A stretch of DNA of 64,000 nucleotides from Candidatus Gastranaerophilales bacterium (lineage in GTDB: Bacteria > Cyanobacteriota > Vampirovibrionia > Gastranaerophilales > Gastranaerophilaceae). The notes under the pieces are model-generated. The model was given only the letters and a program-made list of their open reading frames with translations. It was not told the DNA's origin and did no database searches. The position numbers and the translations under genes are program-made. The stretch covers positions 186,001 through 250,000 of the forward strand of contig CAKMWI010000008.1 of the NCBI GenBank assembly GCA_928722015.1, in the 5' to 3' direction. Positions 51,823 to 61,294 of this stretch are shown here, in pieces (position 1 is the first letter of the stretch; each line of letters begins with the position of its first letter).

Positions 51823-51843
51823 AGCAAGTTTTTTTAACTTGCT
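51823..51843 (-). terminator. terminator of the 51892 gene
   Basis: An 8-bp stem AGCAAGTT (51823-51830) / AACTTGCT (51836-51843) with a T-run on the minus strand (A-run before 51823). Confidence 0.65.
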
Positions 51844-51891
51844 ATACATAAAATGTTTTAGGGATATATTTAAGTTTTCGAGGTTTAAAAT

Positions 51892-52539
51892 CTATCTGAT
51901 GATTGATGTTAATCTTTCATCAATTTTTCTGTCAATCTTTTTAAGCATTCTTCTCATTCGCATGTCTTTATGAGAGTTTATGCTAGGATTTGATAGAATT
52001 TCATTTCTATATTGTTTATATAATTCAATTTCTCTATCTTTTATGTCTTTTTTAATCAAAATTTTGTTATCTTCTTCTGAAATATCTTTTGAAACTTTGA
52101 AAATTACAGCAAATAGTGCAAGAACAAAGATAATCCACAATGTTTTCTCTAGTGGTACGGTTTCTCCCACAATTGCGGCTTCACCATTACTTGGTTCCAT
52201 TATTATTGTTGAATCATTGATATTGTCAGCTGTTATATATATATTTAGTTTATTTGGTGCTATATTTTCAACAACCAAACTATCAATGTTATTAGTTCCT
52301 TTATATAATGCATTTACTGTATCTGAAGAGGTAATTCCACTTAATTCAAGAACCATTTCACGTTCTGACGGTGATTTTTTAATTACTTTTGCCATCTTAT
52401 CTGAGCCAAGTATAATATTATATCCTGTGTTATTTCTTTCTAAAGTTATTGTGTGCAGATAATTGCTGTTAGCAAAAGCTGCTACTGATGTTAATGCAAA
52501 TGTAATTAAGAATCCGAATATCAAAAATAGTTTTTTCAA
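51892..52539 (-). CDS. envelope protein with one membrane helix, unknown
   Basis: A 215-residue protein. A signal peptide spans 1-23 (ending AAFA). A periplasmic beta-rich part of about 100 residues follows (LHTITLERNNTGYNIILGSDKMAKV), which weakly resembles an AMIN-type domain. One membrane helix lies at about 132-147 (LWIIFVLALFAVIFKV), then a charged cytoplasmic coiled tail. A strong GAGGAAGAG site precedes the ATG. The layout suggests an anchor linking periplasm and cytoplasm, possibly in pilus or cell-wall machinery, but that is a guess. Confidence 0.55.
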   Translation of the reverse strand: MKKLFLIFGFLITFALTSVAAFANSNYLHTITLERNNTGYNIILGSDKMAKVIKKSPSEREMVLELSGITSSDTVNALYKGTNNIDSLVVENIAPNKLNIYITADNINDSTIIMEPSNGEAAIVGETVPLEKTLWIIFVLALFAVIFKVSKDISEEDNKILIKKDIKDREIELYKQYRNEILSNPSINSHKDMRMRRMLKKIDRKIDERLTSIIR

Positions 52540-52819
52540 CTTCTCTTCCTCCCTAATCTACATATCAATACTATAACTCTTTGGTGAAATGCACATCAAT
52601 CTATAGGTTTAGATGTCTAAGTCAAAGGTTTTAAATATTTGGTTTGGTAATCATCAAATAATGAACATGGCATGAATAAAATAGGCTTTCTGTCTAATAT
52701 TATTTTTTTATTCATTCTTATTTGTTAACATTTGTAACGAAAATAATTCATGCTGAAATCAGATAAATTTTTTATCCTTTATATAAGTGTAGAGAATATT
52801 GAGATATTAGGAGATTAAA

Positions 52820-53191
52820 ATGATACTATTATTCAATTCAAAGGCTTCAAAATCATCAACAACTAATAAAAACTCAAATGTTAAAAATCATCCTGTTGAA
52901 AACTCAGGTATTTTAGCAATGAGTTTAAGTGATGCGAAAAGCACTTTGACAATGGGTGAGTATGATTCTTATATATCTTCTAATCCGGTTGCAATAAATT
53001 ATGCAGCTTATTCAAACTCAGCTGATTATTCTTCAGATAGTGATTATTCTGGATTTATGGGTTCTTTTTCTTCTGCAATTGCAACTTTAGGTGATAGCGG
53101 AATGGCATCAGCTTCATTTGGTGGAGCAGCTTTCTCAGGAGCTTCTTCATTCTCTTGTTCTTCAAGTTCTTCATTTAGTTCAGTTGGTTAA
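52820..53191 (+). CDS. Ser/Gly-rich small secreted-type protein
   Basis: A 123-residue protein of low complexity. The N-terminus is MILLFNSKASKSSTTNKN and the second half is Ser, Gly, Ala and Tyr-rich, ending in FSCSSSSSFSSVG. There is no signal peptide. TGTAACG lies 87 bases upstream of the start, as in the MGMSASQAR family, and the next gene is a member of that family. It may be a secreted partner or chaperone substrate. The function is unknown. Confidence 0.5.
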   Translation: MILLFNSKASKSSTTNKNSNVKNHPVENSGILAMSLSDAKSTLTMGEYDSYISSNPVAINYAAYSNSADYSSDSDYSGFMGSFSSAIATLGDSGMASASFGGAAFSGASSFSCSSSSSFSSVG

Positions 53192-53224
53192 TTAAATTAT
53201 ATATAATAATGATGGATGAATAAT

Positions 53225-53253
53225 AAAGAGTAGATAAATCTGCTCTTTTTTTT
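53225..53253 (+). terminator. rho-independent terminator
   Basis: AAAGAGTAGA (53225-53234) / TCTGCTCTTT (53239-53248, one G-T pair) with a four-base loop, followed by T9. Confidence 0.8.
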
Positions 53254-53277
53254 ATTATTAATATTGTATTTTACAAT

Positions 53278-53337
53278 TGTAACAAACTCTTAATAATTTT
53301 CTCTAAGTGCTAAAGTTTTATGGGATTATGCCGACTA
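53278..53337 (+). promoter_or_regulatory. sigma-28 (FliA)-like promoter with upstream TGTAAC box
   Basis: TAAAGTTT (53311-53318), an 11-base spacer, then GCCGACTA (53330-53337): an exact match to the consensus -35 and spacing, and six of eight at the -10. TGTAACA lies at 53278-53284. Confidence 0.6.
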
Positions 53338-53382
53338 TACAGATAAGAAAAGTTACAAGGAAAATGAAAGGATCGGCTAACA

Positions 53383-55434
53383 ATGGGAATGGCGGCATCA
53401 CAAGCCAGATTATTATCGATAACAGCTCGTTTAGCTGATAACGAGTTGAGATCACAAACGATTAATAATGCTAAAATGCGCTTGGCTACTCAAAGTTCTC
53501 AAGCTAGTGAAAGTTATATTAGCGCATTAAATGATGCTAATTTAATGTTTTCAAATTATGATGCTGAAGGAAATTCTCAATCTCAGTTGTTAACTTATAA
53601 TGCTTTAACTGCTTACAGTTCATATAATAACCAATATGGTCTTGTAAATTCATCAGGGCAACTTTTGGTTAGTGAATCTGAAGCTGATTTATTCGAAAAA
53701 TCTAACGGAAATTTAAACGCATATTTAAAATCACATGGGTTAGAATATACAACTACATATTTTGATCAATTAGGTAATATGGTTAACGAAGGTTATCCTG
53801 TACCATTCGATGTTATTAGTCCTGAAACTTTAAGAGAAATGTACGAAGCTTATGGCAGTTATGAAAATTCATTAGAAACTGATAAGTTTGAAAAATTTTA
53901 CAAAGATTATGTTGATGCAGATAATGCATTAAAAGTTGGTTCAAAAGAAATTATGGAAAGTTATTTATTATCAAACAATAACTCTCCAAAAATTTCTAAA
54001 GATTCAACTAATCTTATATCTATTGATATTTTAGGAAATGCTCAAGAATTGGCTCAAAAGTTTAAGAATGCATTTACAAATTCAAATAATACATATAGTA
54101 TTCCGAATTTGAAAAATATGGGACTTACTGATGAGGGTGCTACTGCAATTCAAGAAATGTTGGATTCTGTAAGTTTTGAAAGTTCATCAGTAGGTAAGAT
54201 TGAAGAATCTCTTCCTGGAGTTTATACAAGAGGTGATGATGGTTCTGAAACTATTGTGATTACCGACGATGCTACAGGCGTTGAAATTACTTTTACAAAA
54301 GATGCCAGCGGTACTATTACAGTTACAGGCAATCCTGAATTATCATATACTGACACTGAAAATCCTGAAGACAACTATAATTATACTTATACAATAGGTT
54401 CAACGCTTTTGGATACTGTGAATTCTTTAAAATATGACTCAGTTGAAGATAAGCATAGCTTTAATGTTAGTTTGGATGCAGACGGCACTGTTGATGCAAA
54501 ATCAGTATATAAATATAATTTATCTCCATCAAGCGGTGATGAAATTGGTTTTAAGCAGGCTCTTGATGAACTTGCAGAATCAATTTTGGATGCAATTCGT
54601 ACTACAGAAGAATACTTCAACTATGGTGCATTTGCAGATAAATTACTTGAATGGAGAGAAACCGGTACAGATTTAGCAGCTAAAGGTATTGATATTAATA
54701 AAGTTTTAAAATCTGGTAAGACTTATACTGAAGTTTTAGATGAATATAAAACTATAAAAGATGCTTATTTAGGTTTTATTGAAGTTGGTTATAAACCGTC
54801 AATTTTGGAAAAATCTCCATTAGAACAACTTATTGAAGATGGTAAACTTACAACAAAGGATTTATTAGATACTGATAAACTTCTTAAAATTCTTGCTGAA
54901 AATAATATTGCTTTTACAAATGAATATAAAACAGTTATTCAAGAGTTCATTGTGGAATCTATGATAGAAGAATATGGTGAACCTAAGTATGCCTGGGTTG
55001 ACGAAAATGATACTGCTAATACCGGAAATGCTGATGCAAAAGCTCAGTGGTATACTAATATGTTTAATAGAATGAAACAAGGGTATAAAATTATTGAAAA
55101 TGGTCTTGCCTCTTCTTCTGAATGGCTTGAATTTGCTTTAGAAAGTGGTCTTGTAACTATGGAACAAGTTGATAAATCCTTTAACTGGAAATCTTTGGAT
55201 TATAAAACTTGTAGTAATATTACCGAAGAAACTGATAACAGTGAGCTTGTTGCAAAGGCTGAAGCAGAATATAACAGAGCAATGAAAGATATAGATGCCA
55301 AAGATAGTATCTATGATATGGAATTAAAAAATATTGATACTGAACATACTGCATTGCAAACTGAATATGATTCAATAAAAAGTGTTATATCTAAGAATAT
55401 TGAAAGAACCTTCAAATTTAATCAGAATGGCTAA
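53383..55434 (+). CDS. MGMAASQAR-family secreted-type protein, long paralogue 3
   Basis: A 683-residue member of the family seen at 5933 and 7301. The N-terminus GMAASQARLLSITARL and the C-terminal DTEHTALQTEYDSIKSVISKNIERTFK match the ends of the shorter paralogues. The 570-residue centre is new, with several Asp/Thr/Gly-rich beta stretches and helices. Conserved terminal helices around a variable centre resemble flagellin/FlgK-type axial proteins, and its promoter is the best sigma-28 match in the window. There is no signal peptide. The function is unknown. Confidence 0.6.
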   Translation: MGMAASQARLLSITARLADNELRSQTINNAKMRLATQSSQASESYISALNDANLMFSNYDAEGNSQSQLLTYNALTAYSSYNNQYGLVNSSGQLLVSESEADLFEKSNGNLNAYLKSHGLEYTTTYFDQLGNMVNEGYPVPFDVISPETLREMYEAYGSYENSLETDKFEKFYKDYVDADNALKVGSKEIMESYLLSNNNSPKISKDSTNLISIDILGNAQELAQKFKNAFTNSNNTYSIPNLKNMGLTDEGATAIQEMLDSVSFESSSVGKIEESLPGVYTRGDDGSETIVITDDATGVEITFTKDASGTITVTGNPELSYTDTENPEDNYNYTYTIGSTLLDTVNSLKYDSVEDKHSFNVSLDADGTVDAKSVYKYNLSPSSGDEIGFKQALDELAESILDAIRTTEEYFNYGAFADKLLEWRETGTDLAAKGIDINKVLKSGKTYTEVLDEYKTIKDAYLGFIEVGYKPSILEKSPLEQLIEDGKLTTKDLLDTDKLLKILAENNIAFTNEYKTVIQEFIVESMIEEYGEPKYAWVDENDTANTGNADAKAQWYTNMFNRMKQGYKIIENGLASSSEWLEFALESGLVTMEQVDKSFNWKSLDYKTCSNITEETDNSELVAKAEAEYNRAMKDIDAKDSIYDMELKNIDTEHTALQTEYDSIKSVISKNIERTFKFNQNG

Positions 55435-55553
55435 GTTGGCTAGTTTTTAGTAAATAAATATTAATCCTCCTTCCCTATTTTCTTGTATTTTAAATTTGAT
55501 TATATAAAATAGAAGTATCTGTTAAGTTTATATAAGAAAGGGTATTGGGTAGG

Positions 55554-56942
55554 ATGATTAAATTCGATTACAGAAACGCTGATGCTTTAGTCGTAGGAGC
55601 AGAAAACGGTCTTAATCTGTCTCAAGAATTTGACGAATACAAAGATAAAATTGCATGGATAATTGCAGATTTGAACAAACGAAAAGATAAACCAGGTCAA
55701 TGGCTTCAATGGATGAATCTTGGCTATAGTGAAGAAACTGTTTGGTATGTAAAAGAATATGCTGCTCTGGTTCGTAATAGATTTGATAATCTTTTAGTCT
55801 TGGGTATCGGAGGTTCTGCTCTTGGAGGTTTAGCTGTTACTGAAGCTCTTCTTAAACCATATTGGAATTTATTATCAAAAGAGCAAAGAGATGGTTATCC
55901 TAGAATTTTCTTCCTAGATAATATTGATCCGGATTCTATAAATGGTTTATTAAATATTCTTGATTTGAAAAAGACATTAATTAATGTAATTACTAAATCC
56001 GGTGATACCGCTGAAACAATGTCTCAATTTTTGATTGTTAAAGATAGATTAGAAAAAGAATTGGGAGATGATTATAGAAAAAATATCGTAGCAACTACCG
56101 ACAAGAAAACAGGTATATTACGCCAAATTGCAGAACAAGAAGGGTATAAAACTTTTGTTGTGCCGGATGATGTTGGTGGAAGATTTTCTGTTTTTTCTGC
56201 TGTTGGATTATTACCGTTTGCTTTACTGGGATTAGATATTGATGAAATAACAAATGGTATAAAAGATATGGATTTGGCGTTAAAAAATACAGATATCAAA
56301 GAAAATATCGCAGCTCAAAATGCTTTAATCCAGTACTTGATGGATACTAAAAAGGGTAAAGATATATCTGTTATGATGCCATATTCAAGCAGGTTAAAGT
56401 ATGTAGCAGATTGGTATGTGCAATTGTGGGCCGAATCTTTAGGTAAAAATGAAGATTTAAGCGGAAATCATGTTCATGTAGGGCCAACTCCTATCGCTGC
56501 ATTAGGTGCTACTGATCAACATTCACAAATTCAGTTATATAATGAAGGGCCTAATAATAAAATTATCAATTTTATTAGGGTTGAAGAATTTGATACTATT
56601 TTAGAAATTCCTAGAATTTTTGAGTATACTGGTATTGGCTATCTGGGTGGAAAAACAATCAATTCATTGCTCAATGCGGAAGCTGATTCAACTCGAGTTG
56701 CTCTATCAGATTATGCACGTCCAACAGTTACAATAACATTACCAAAAGTAGACGGGTATAATATTGCACAACTTTTATATATGCTAGAAGTACAGACTGC
56801 AATTGCAGGTGAATTGTATAATATAAATACATTTAATCAGCCGGGTGTCGAGCAGGCTAAGAATTATACATACGCTCTTATGGGGCGTGCGGGTTATGAA
56901 GATTCTGCAAGGTCATTGCAGGCTAAAATGTCTTTAGCATAG
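55554..56942 (+). CDS. pgi: glucose-6-phosphate isomerase
   Basis: Interconverts glucose-6-P and fructose-6-P. It has 462 residues with the sugar-phosphate motifs LGIGGSALGG, ITKSGDTAETMSQF, GGRFSVFSAVGLLPFALLG, WAESLGKNE and GATDQHSQIQLYNEGP (catalytic Glu and His regions). The ATG at 55554 is taken as the start; a TTG nine bases upstream is in frame. It heads an operon with a secreted protein and trxB. Length and sequence fit the cyanobacterial/Firmicute-type Pgi. Confidence 0.95.
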   Translation: MIKFDYRNADALVVGAENGLNLSQEFDEYKDKIAWIIADLNKRKDKPGQWLQWMNLGYSEETVWYVKEYAALVRNRFDNLLVLGIGGSALGGLAVTEALLKPYWNLLSKEQRDGYPRIFFLDNIDPDSINGLLNILDLKKTLINVITKSGDTAETMSQFLIVKDRLEKELGDDYRKNIVATTDKKTGILRQIAEQEGYKTFVVPDDVGGRFSVFSAVGLLPFALLGLDIDEITNGIKDMDLALKNTDIKENIAAQNALIQYLMDTKKGKDISVMMPYSSRLKYVADWYVQLWAESLGKNEDLSGNHVHVGPTPIAALGATDQHSQIQLYNEGPNNKIINFIRVEEFDTILEIPRIFEYTGIGYLGGKTINSLLNAEADSTRVALSDYARPTVTITLPKVDGYNIAQLLYMLEVQTAIAGELYNINTFNQPGVEQAKNYTYALMGRAGYEDSARSLQAKMSLA

Positions 56943-56953
56943 CTTTTTTACTT

Positions 56954-57475
56954 ATGAAGAATATCTATAATATAATATCTATAATATTTTTATTTGTTAT
57001 GTCTGTTTTGATGTGCTCACAATATAGTATTGCTATGGCAAATTCTTCAAATAAGGTTTTGACTGGTTCTGTAACAATGGTTCCGAATTCATTTTATGGA
57101 ACTTGGAGAGTAACATCTAAAATTATTGATACTGATTCACCTATTACGTTTAAGCAAAATAGTTTAGATTTATGGAACTTATCAAGAACAAATAACGTCA
57201 TAACTTTAAGTAATCCATTTAACGGTGCTAAAGCTGATATAACAATTAACAAAGCTGAAACTAATTATGTAGTTTTTAAAAAGTCAGGAAAATATGGCAA
57301 TAAGATTTTGACTGATACTGTTGAAATTGAGTTAAATGGGGATACCTTTAAAGGTTTTGATTCTATACAATTGGATACTTATTCGGATGTTAGTGGTAAA
57401 ATTATAAAATCAGAAACTGCAAAGTATGCAATTGTAGGTGAAAAAATTGCAGGTGAAAGTGTTGTAGGAAATTGA
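56954..57475 (+). CDS. secreted beta-rich protein, unknown function
   Basis: A 173-residue protein with a signal peptide (about 1-29, ending SIAMA). The mature domain reads YGTWRVTSKIIDTD, then repeated beta strands, and looks like a small lipocalin-like or beta-sandwich fold. No ribosome site is obvious; it begins 11 bases after pgi and is probably translated by coupling, and trxB follows after 10 bases. I recall similar secreted proteins in this lineage but no function. Confidence 0.6.
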   Translation: MKNIYNIISIIFLFVMSVLMCSQYSIAMANSSNKVLTGSVTMVPNSFYGTWRVTSKIIDTDSPITFKQNSLDLWNLSRTNNVITLSNPFNGAKADITINKAETNYVVFKKSGKYGNKILTDTVEIELNGDTFKGFDSIQLDTYSDVSGKIIKSETAKYAIVGEKIAGESVVGN

Positions 57476-57485
57476 GGATAATAAT

Positions 57486-58424
57486 ATGCAAGTTTTAGAA
57501 TTTGATGTAGTTATTTTAGGTGGTGGGCCTGCCGGGTTTTCAGCCGGATTGTACGCATCAAGAGGCGCGGCATCTACTGCTATTGTTGATATTAGTATGT
57601 TGGGTGGTCAACCGTCAAACTATTTAGAATTAGAAAATTACCCTGGTTTTGCAAAAATTGGCGGTTTTGAGCTTATGGAAAAATTTGAGGAACATGCTGA
57701 TTTGTTTGGTATTAATAAGTTTCCGATGCAAGAAATTGTAGCTGTCGATTTAGTTTCAAATCCAAAAATTATAAAAACAAAGGATACCGAATATCGTGCT
57801 AAATCTGTAATTATTGCAACAGGTGCTAAACCTATGCAACTTGGGGTAGTTGGCGAACAAGAATTTATTGGACGTGGTGTCAGCTACTGTGCAGTATGTG
57901 ATGCTGCGTTTTATAAAGATAAAGTTGTTGCAGTTGTCGGCGGAGGTAATTCTGCTGTTGAAGAAGCTATGTATTTAACCAAATTTGCATCAAAGGTATA
58001 CCTAATCCATAGAAGAGATGAGTTAAGAGCAGATAAAATTGTTCAAGAACGAGCTTTTAAGAATGATAGATTAGAATTTATTTTTGATTCTGTTGTGTTG
58101 GAAATTAAAGGCGACGATTTGGTGCGTTCTGTACTGTTGAAAAATGTTAAAAATGCATCAGAATCTGAATTGTCTGTAGACGGAATATTTCCTTATATTG
58201 GAATTACACCAAATGTGGACTTTGTTCATGGACAGCTAGAACAGGATAAATCAGGATTTATAATTACTGATAGTACAATGAAAACGTCTATAGATGGAGT
58301 TTTTGCTATAGGGGATGTCAGAAATACTCCTTTAAGGCAAGTTATTACTGCTGCAGCAGATGGTGCTGTCGGAGCTGTTTATGCCGTAAAATATGCTGAA
58401 TCTTTAAAAGAAGCAGTTGTTTAA
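57486..58424 (+). CDS. trxB: thioredoxin-disulfide reductase
   Basis: A FAD/NAD(P)H flavoprotein that keeps thioredoxin and perhaps the glutaredoxin reduced. It has 312 residues: FAD motif GGGPAGFSAGLYA (12-24), active-site CAVC (Cys135-Cys138), NAD(P) motif VGGGNSAVEEAMYLT, HRRDELRADK for NADP-type binding, and the C-terminal FAIGDVRNTPLRQVITAAADGAVGA. The AGGATAATAATATG context gives the start. It is the last gene of the pgi operon, followed by a strong hairpin. Confidence 0.95.
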   Translation: MQVLEFDVVILGGGPAGFSAGLYASRGAASTAIVDISMLGGQPSNYLELENYPGFAKIGGFELMEKFEEHADLFGINKFPMQEIVAVDLVSNPKIIKTKDTEYRAKSVIIATGAKPMQLGVVGEQEFIGRGVSYCAVCDAAFYKDKVVAVVGGGNSAVEEAMYLTKFASKVYLIHRRDELRADKIVQERAFKNDRLEFIFDSVVLEIKGDDLVRSVLLKNVKNASESELSVDGIFPYIGITPNVDFVHGQLEQDKSGFIITDSTMKTSIDGVFAIGDVRNTPLRQVITAAADGAVGAVYAVKYAESLKEAVV

Positions 58425-58454
58425 ATTTACTACTTATAAGTATAATTATTTTTT

Positions 58455-58485
58455 ATACCGAATGTTTACATTCGGTATATTTATT
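58455..58485 (+). terminator. terminator of the pgi-trxB operon
   Basis: An 11-bp arm ATACCGAATGT (58455-58465) / ACATTCGGTAT (58468-58478), effectively a 10-bp stem with a four-base loop, followed by T-rich sequence. Confidence 0.75.
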
Positions 58486-58698
58486 AATATTAATTTATTT
58501 CCCTAATTATTAATAATAACTGCTAAAGTCTTGTTATATTACTCTTTTAAGTTCTATGTATTTATTCTTATTATAATTTTATATAAAGAAAATATTAATA
58601 TTATAGTTCTGATATAAAGAATATGTAAGGAAATCGGATTTTGTATTTATTTTAATTTATAATAAAAGAGTAAAGAAAATAATTATGGAGATATGAAT

Positions 58699-58983
58699 AT
58701 GCAATCTTTAAACGAAATTCTATCAGAACTTGAACATGCAGATAATACAACAAAAAACAAAATTGAAAATGAATTAGTAAGTATCGGAGCTTCAGTTGTT
58801 CCTCAATTGGTGGATCAATTGCAAGTTGTAAGAGGTATCAAGCGTGGTGTAGTTGCAATGACTCTTATTCGCTTAGGTGATGCTTCTGTTAAATATTTAG
58901 AAAAAGCTGCTCATGATAATAAAGATTTTGAGTGGGTTGCAGAATACTTAATCAGAGAAATTAAGGGTTCAAAAGCAGCTTAA
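58699..58983 (+). CDS. small HEAT-repeat-like protein
   Basis: A 94-residue protein. The ATG at 58699 is chosen because it lies eight bases from GGAG (58687-58690); the ATG at 58693 is only two bases away. The sequence has two helical hairpins: NEILSELEHADNTTKNKIENELVSIG and VVPQLVDQLQVVRGIKRGVVAMTLIRLGDASVKYLEKAA, similar to HEAT/PBS-lyase repeats. It is probably a protein-protein adaptor. A 270-base AT-rich gap with nothing else visible precedes it. Confidence 0.6.
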   Translation: MQSLNEILSELEHADNTTKNKIENELVSIGASVVPQLVDQLQVVRGIKRGVVAMTLIRLGDASVKYLEKAAHDNKDFEWVAEYLIREIKGSKAA

Positions 58984-59012
58984 TAATTTCATAATAAAAG
59001 CAATTAATTTAG

Positions 59013-59043
59013 AAAGATTGGCTCTTTTGTCAATCTTTTTTTA
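59013..59043 (+). terminator. rho-independent terminator
   Basis: AAAGATTG (59013-59020) / CAATCTTT (59031-59038) with T8. A TTGTCA (59027-59032) within it sits 17 bases before TATATG (59050-59055), a possible promoter for the patatin gene. Confidence 0.7.
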
Positions 59044-59052
59044 TGTTAGTAT

Positions 59053-60261
59053 ATGTCTATGAGAGATTATGATAATTTGAAATATACATGTCTGTTTGGA
59101 GGAGGAGCAATCAGAGGTGCTGCTCATGTCGGGGTTTTAAGAGCTTTTGAACGTTTGAACCTTAAACCTACAACCTTGGCGGGTTCTTCTGTTGGTTCAT
59201 TAGTTGCAGCTTTATATGCAGTAGGATTTACTTCTCATGAGTTATCTGAGGTTTTTTTATCTGTAAATTTTGAGCTGTTTAGGGATATTTCATTAGGTTT
59301 TAACAATAAGTTTGCATTAAGTAAAGGGGAAGTCTTTTTAGAGTGGTTAAGAGATTTAATTGAGCGAAAATATTATGGTCCTGCATATTTAAAAGGCCAG
59401 TGTAAGCGTGTTACATTTAGAGATATAGATAAAAATCTGGTAATTATAACTACTAATATGAAAGATTTTTCTTGTAAAGAATTTTCTACTTTTGAAACTC
59501 CTGATTTTGAAATTGCTATGGCAGTTAGAATTTCATGTTGCATGCCAGGTCTGATGCGCGCAGTAACCTTAGAGGATGATTTACTTGTGGATGGTGATTT
59601 AATGAAGGGAAAGCCTATGTGGTCCTTGTCCCGTAATATTCAAAAAGTAACCGACCGGATTCTTGAAATCAGGCTTGAAGGAACTTTTTCGGGTTCGGAT
59701 CAAAATCCTTTGGAATATGTTAACGGCATGTATACTTGTATGACATCATCTGAGACATCATTTATCAAAAGTGTATACGGCAGTTGTGATAAATATGATT
59801 ATCTGGTTATAAATACCGGTAGTGTTATCGTTGTTGATTTTAACTATCCTACATCAAAGCGACAAGCAATTATAGATGATGGGTATAGACAAACTATGGA
59901 TTATTTTACAAATTATTTGCCTCTTAAAAAACAAAAAATTTGTGATATATATTTTAAAATTCTTGATGAATTGAGAAAAATTCAAGGATTTTTCCTTCTA
60001 AAGAAGTACCTGGCAGCTAAAAATTGTTTGGCAGAATTATTTATCTACCTTGCAAGTGTTAATAAGATAATAGACACAGATGTATATAGTGCCATTAGTG
60101 TCTTTCAAAAATTGCTGTTTGCTAATGTTAAATCTGGACTTTTGGGGCGTTCTTGTTGTGATAAAGCTGATACTATTTCTTCATCTTTAAATTCTATTAT
60201 TCTTGATATTACAGCAAGAGTTGAAGAATTAGAAAAATATATTGATAAATTTCCTGTTTGA
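59053..60261 (+). CDS. patatin-like phospholipase
   Basis: A 402-residue serine lipase. The oxyanion loop is GGGAIRG (16-22), the nucleophile is Ser46 in GSSVG (44-48), and the catalytic Asp lies in DGD (180-182). These give the Ser-Asp dyad of patatins, which hydrolyse phospholipid acyl chains. The C-terminal ~100 residues are helical and not part of the core. No signal peptide; it could be cytoplasmic or an exported enzyme. The start (59053 or 59059) is uncertain because the only promoter-like site overlaps it. Confidence 0.85.
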   Translation: MSMRDYDNLKYTCLFGGGAIRGAAHVGVLRAFERLNLKPTTLAGSSVGSLVAALYAVGFTSHELSEVFLSVNFELFRDISLGFNNKFALSKGEVFLEWLRDLIERKYYGPAYLKGQCKRVTFRDIDKNLVIITTNMKDFSCKEFSTFETPDFEIAMAVRISCCMPGLMRAVTLEDDLLVDGDLMKGKPMWSLSRNIQKVTDRILEIRLEGTFSGSDQNPLEYVNGMYTCMTSSETSFIKSVYGSCDKYDYLVINTGSVIVVDFNYPTSKRQAIIDDGYRQTMDYFTNYLPLKKQKICDIYFKILDELRKIQGFFLLKKYLAAKNCLAELFIYLASVNKIIDTDVYSAISVFQKLLFANVKSGLLGRSCCDKADTISSSLNSIILDITARVEELEKYIDKFPV

Positions 60262-60322
60262 CAATAAAGTTTGTTTATTATAACATTTATATATAGCCGA
60301 AAGGTTCTTGATAATTAAATAT

Positions 60323-60409
60323 GCTCCAGTGGCGGAATCGGTAGACGCGTTGGACTTAAAATCCAATTGGGCGTATAACCCAGTGCCAGTTCAAGTCTGG
60401 CCTGGAGCA
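60323..60409 (+). tRNA. tRNA-Leu (anticodon TAA)
   Basis: An 87-base class-II tRNA. The acceptor GCTCCAG pairs with CTGGAGC, the anticodon stem TTGGA/TCCAA holds loop CTTAAAA, and the long variable arm GGGCGTATAACCC is a hairpin. The T-arm is TTCAAGT-type. The discriminator is A and CCA is not encoded. Confidence 0.95.
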
Positions 60410-60415
60410 AACTTT

Positions 60416-60440
60416 AAAGACTCACTTATGTGAGTCTTTT
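60416..60440 (+). terminator. terminator of tRNA-Leu
   Basis: A 10-bp stem AAAGACTCAC (60416-60425) / GTGAGTCTTT (60430-60439) with loop TTAT, followed by T. Confidence 0.85.
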
Positions 60441-60471
60441 TATTATATATTTTTTGTTTAAATTTTCGGCT

Positions 60472-61254
60472 CTATAGGTATTTAAATATGTTCATACCTT
60501 TTTCTAGAGCTTTAGCAGTATCTTCATCGGGTTCAAGTTTTCTATCAAAATCAAAATAAAATTGGCAATGTGTAGAAAAGCTTATTTCCGGTGGTAATAT
60601 GAATGATGATCTAATGGTACAATTTTTTTGCAAAATATTACATATTTCATCCATATTTGTGCGTTCAAATGTTATATAATATGCATCAATTTCTTTGCCG
60701 TCAGATTTTACTGTAAAATTAACATCAGCACCAACTGCTTTTGCGTTTGGAAATCGTTTAGCAAATGATTCTGCGATGTCTTGATTTGTAGTTGAGCTAT
60801 TTAAACTTATGTTGTCAAATTCTTTTTTTAATTTGGAATATGCAACTGAACATTGTGCATTTTTTATGAATGCTGCAGGATTATCCGGTGATTTTTTTAC
60901 AAATCTAATTGCTATACTTAGCAAAACAACAGGAACTAATATATTGATGGCTATAGCCGTTGCTCCCCAAGTGGCCTGTGTTTTTCTGAAGTCTTTTGGT
61001 TTCATCCACCAATCAACCTGATATGCCCACATATTACCTTTTATACCGCAATAAAACTGTAAAATTGTATATAAAATCCAATTTATGCCAAGCGGAAGTT
61101 GAAAAATAATAAGAGGAATTGCTAAAAGTGTTATCCAGGCTTTATGCTTAATTCCCCAGATAAATGTCAAAAGAAATGCCCCCCAATTGAATTCTTTCAA
61201 TTCTTTGGGCATATCTTTTCCTTTGTAACCAGTGAAAAATTCTTTCCAGTTCAT
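60472..61254 (-). CDS. DUF2628-like membrane protein with C-terminal soluble domain
   Basis: A 260-residue protein. Residues 1-75 match the DUF2628 pattern (FNWGAFLLTFIWGIKHKAW, then GNMWAYQ) with two helices. A further helix lies at about 97-118. A soluble domain of about 130 residues follows, with alpha/beta character and several Cys. It is probably an inner-membrane protein. The function is unknown. It stands alone between tRNA-Leu and the polysaccharide locus. Confidence 0.6.
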   Translation of the reverse strand: MNWKEFFTGYKGKDMPKELKEFNWGAFLLTFIWGIKHKAWITLLAIPLIIFQLPLGINWILYTILQFYCGIKGNMWAYQVDWWMKPKDFRKTQATWGATAIAINILVPVVLLSIAIRFVKKSPDNPAAFIKNAQCSVAYSKLKKEFDNISLNSSTTNQDIAESFAKRFPNAKAVGADVNFTVKSDGKEIDAYYITFERTNMDEICNILQKNCTIRSSFILPPEISFSTHCQFYFDFDRKLEPDEDTAKALEKGMNIFKYL

Positions 61255-61294
61255 TCTTTTATTTTAAAATTTAATTTTTATTGTGTCAAATATA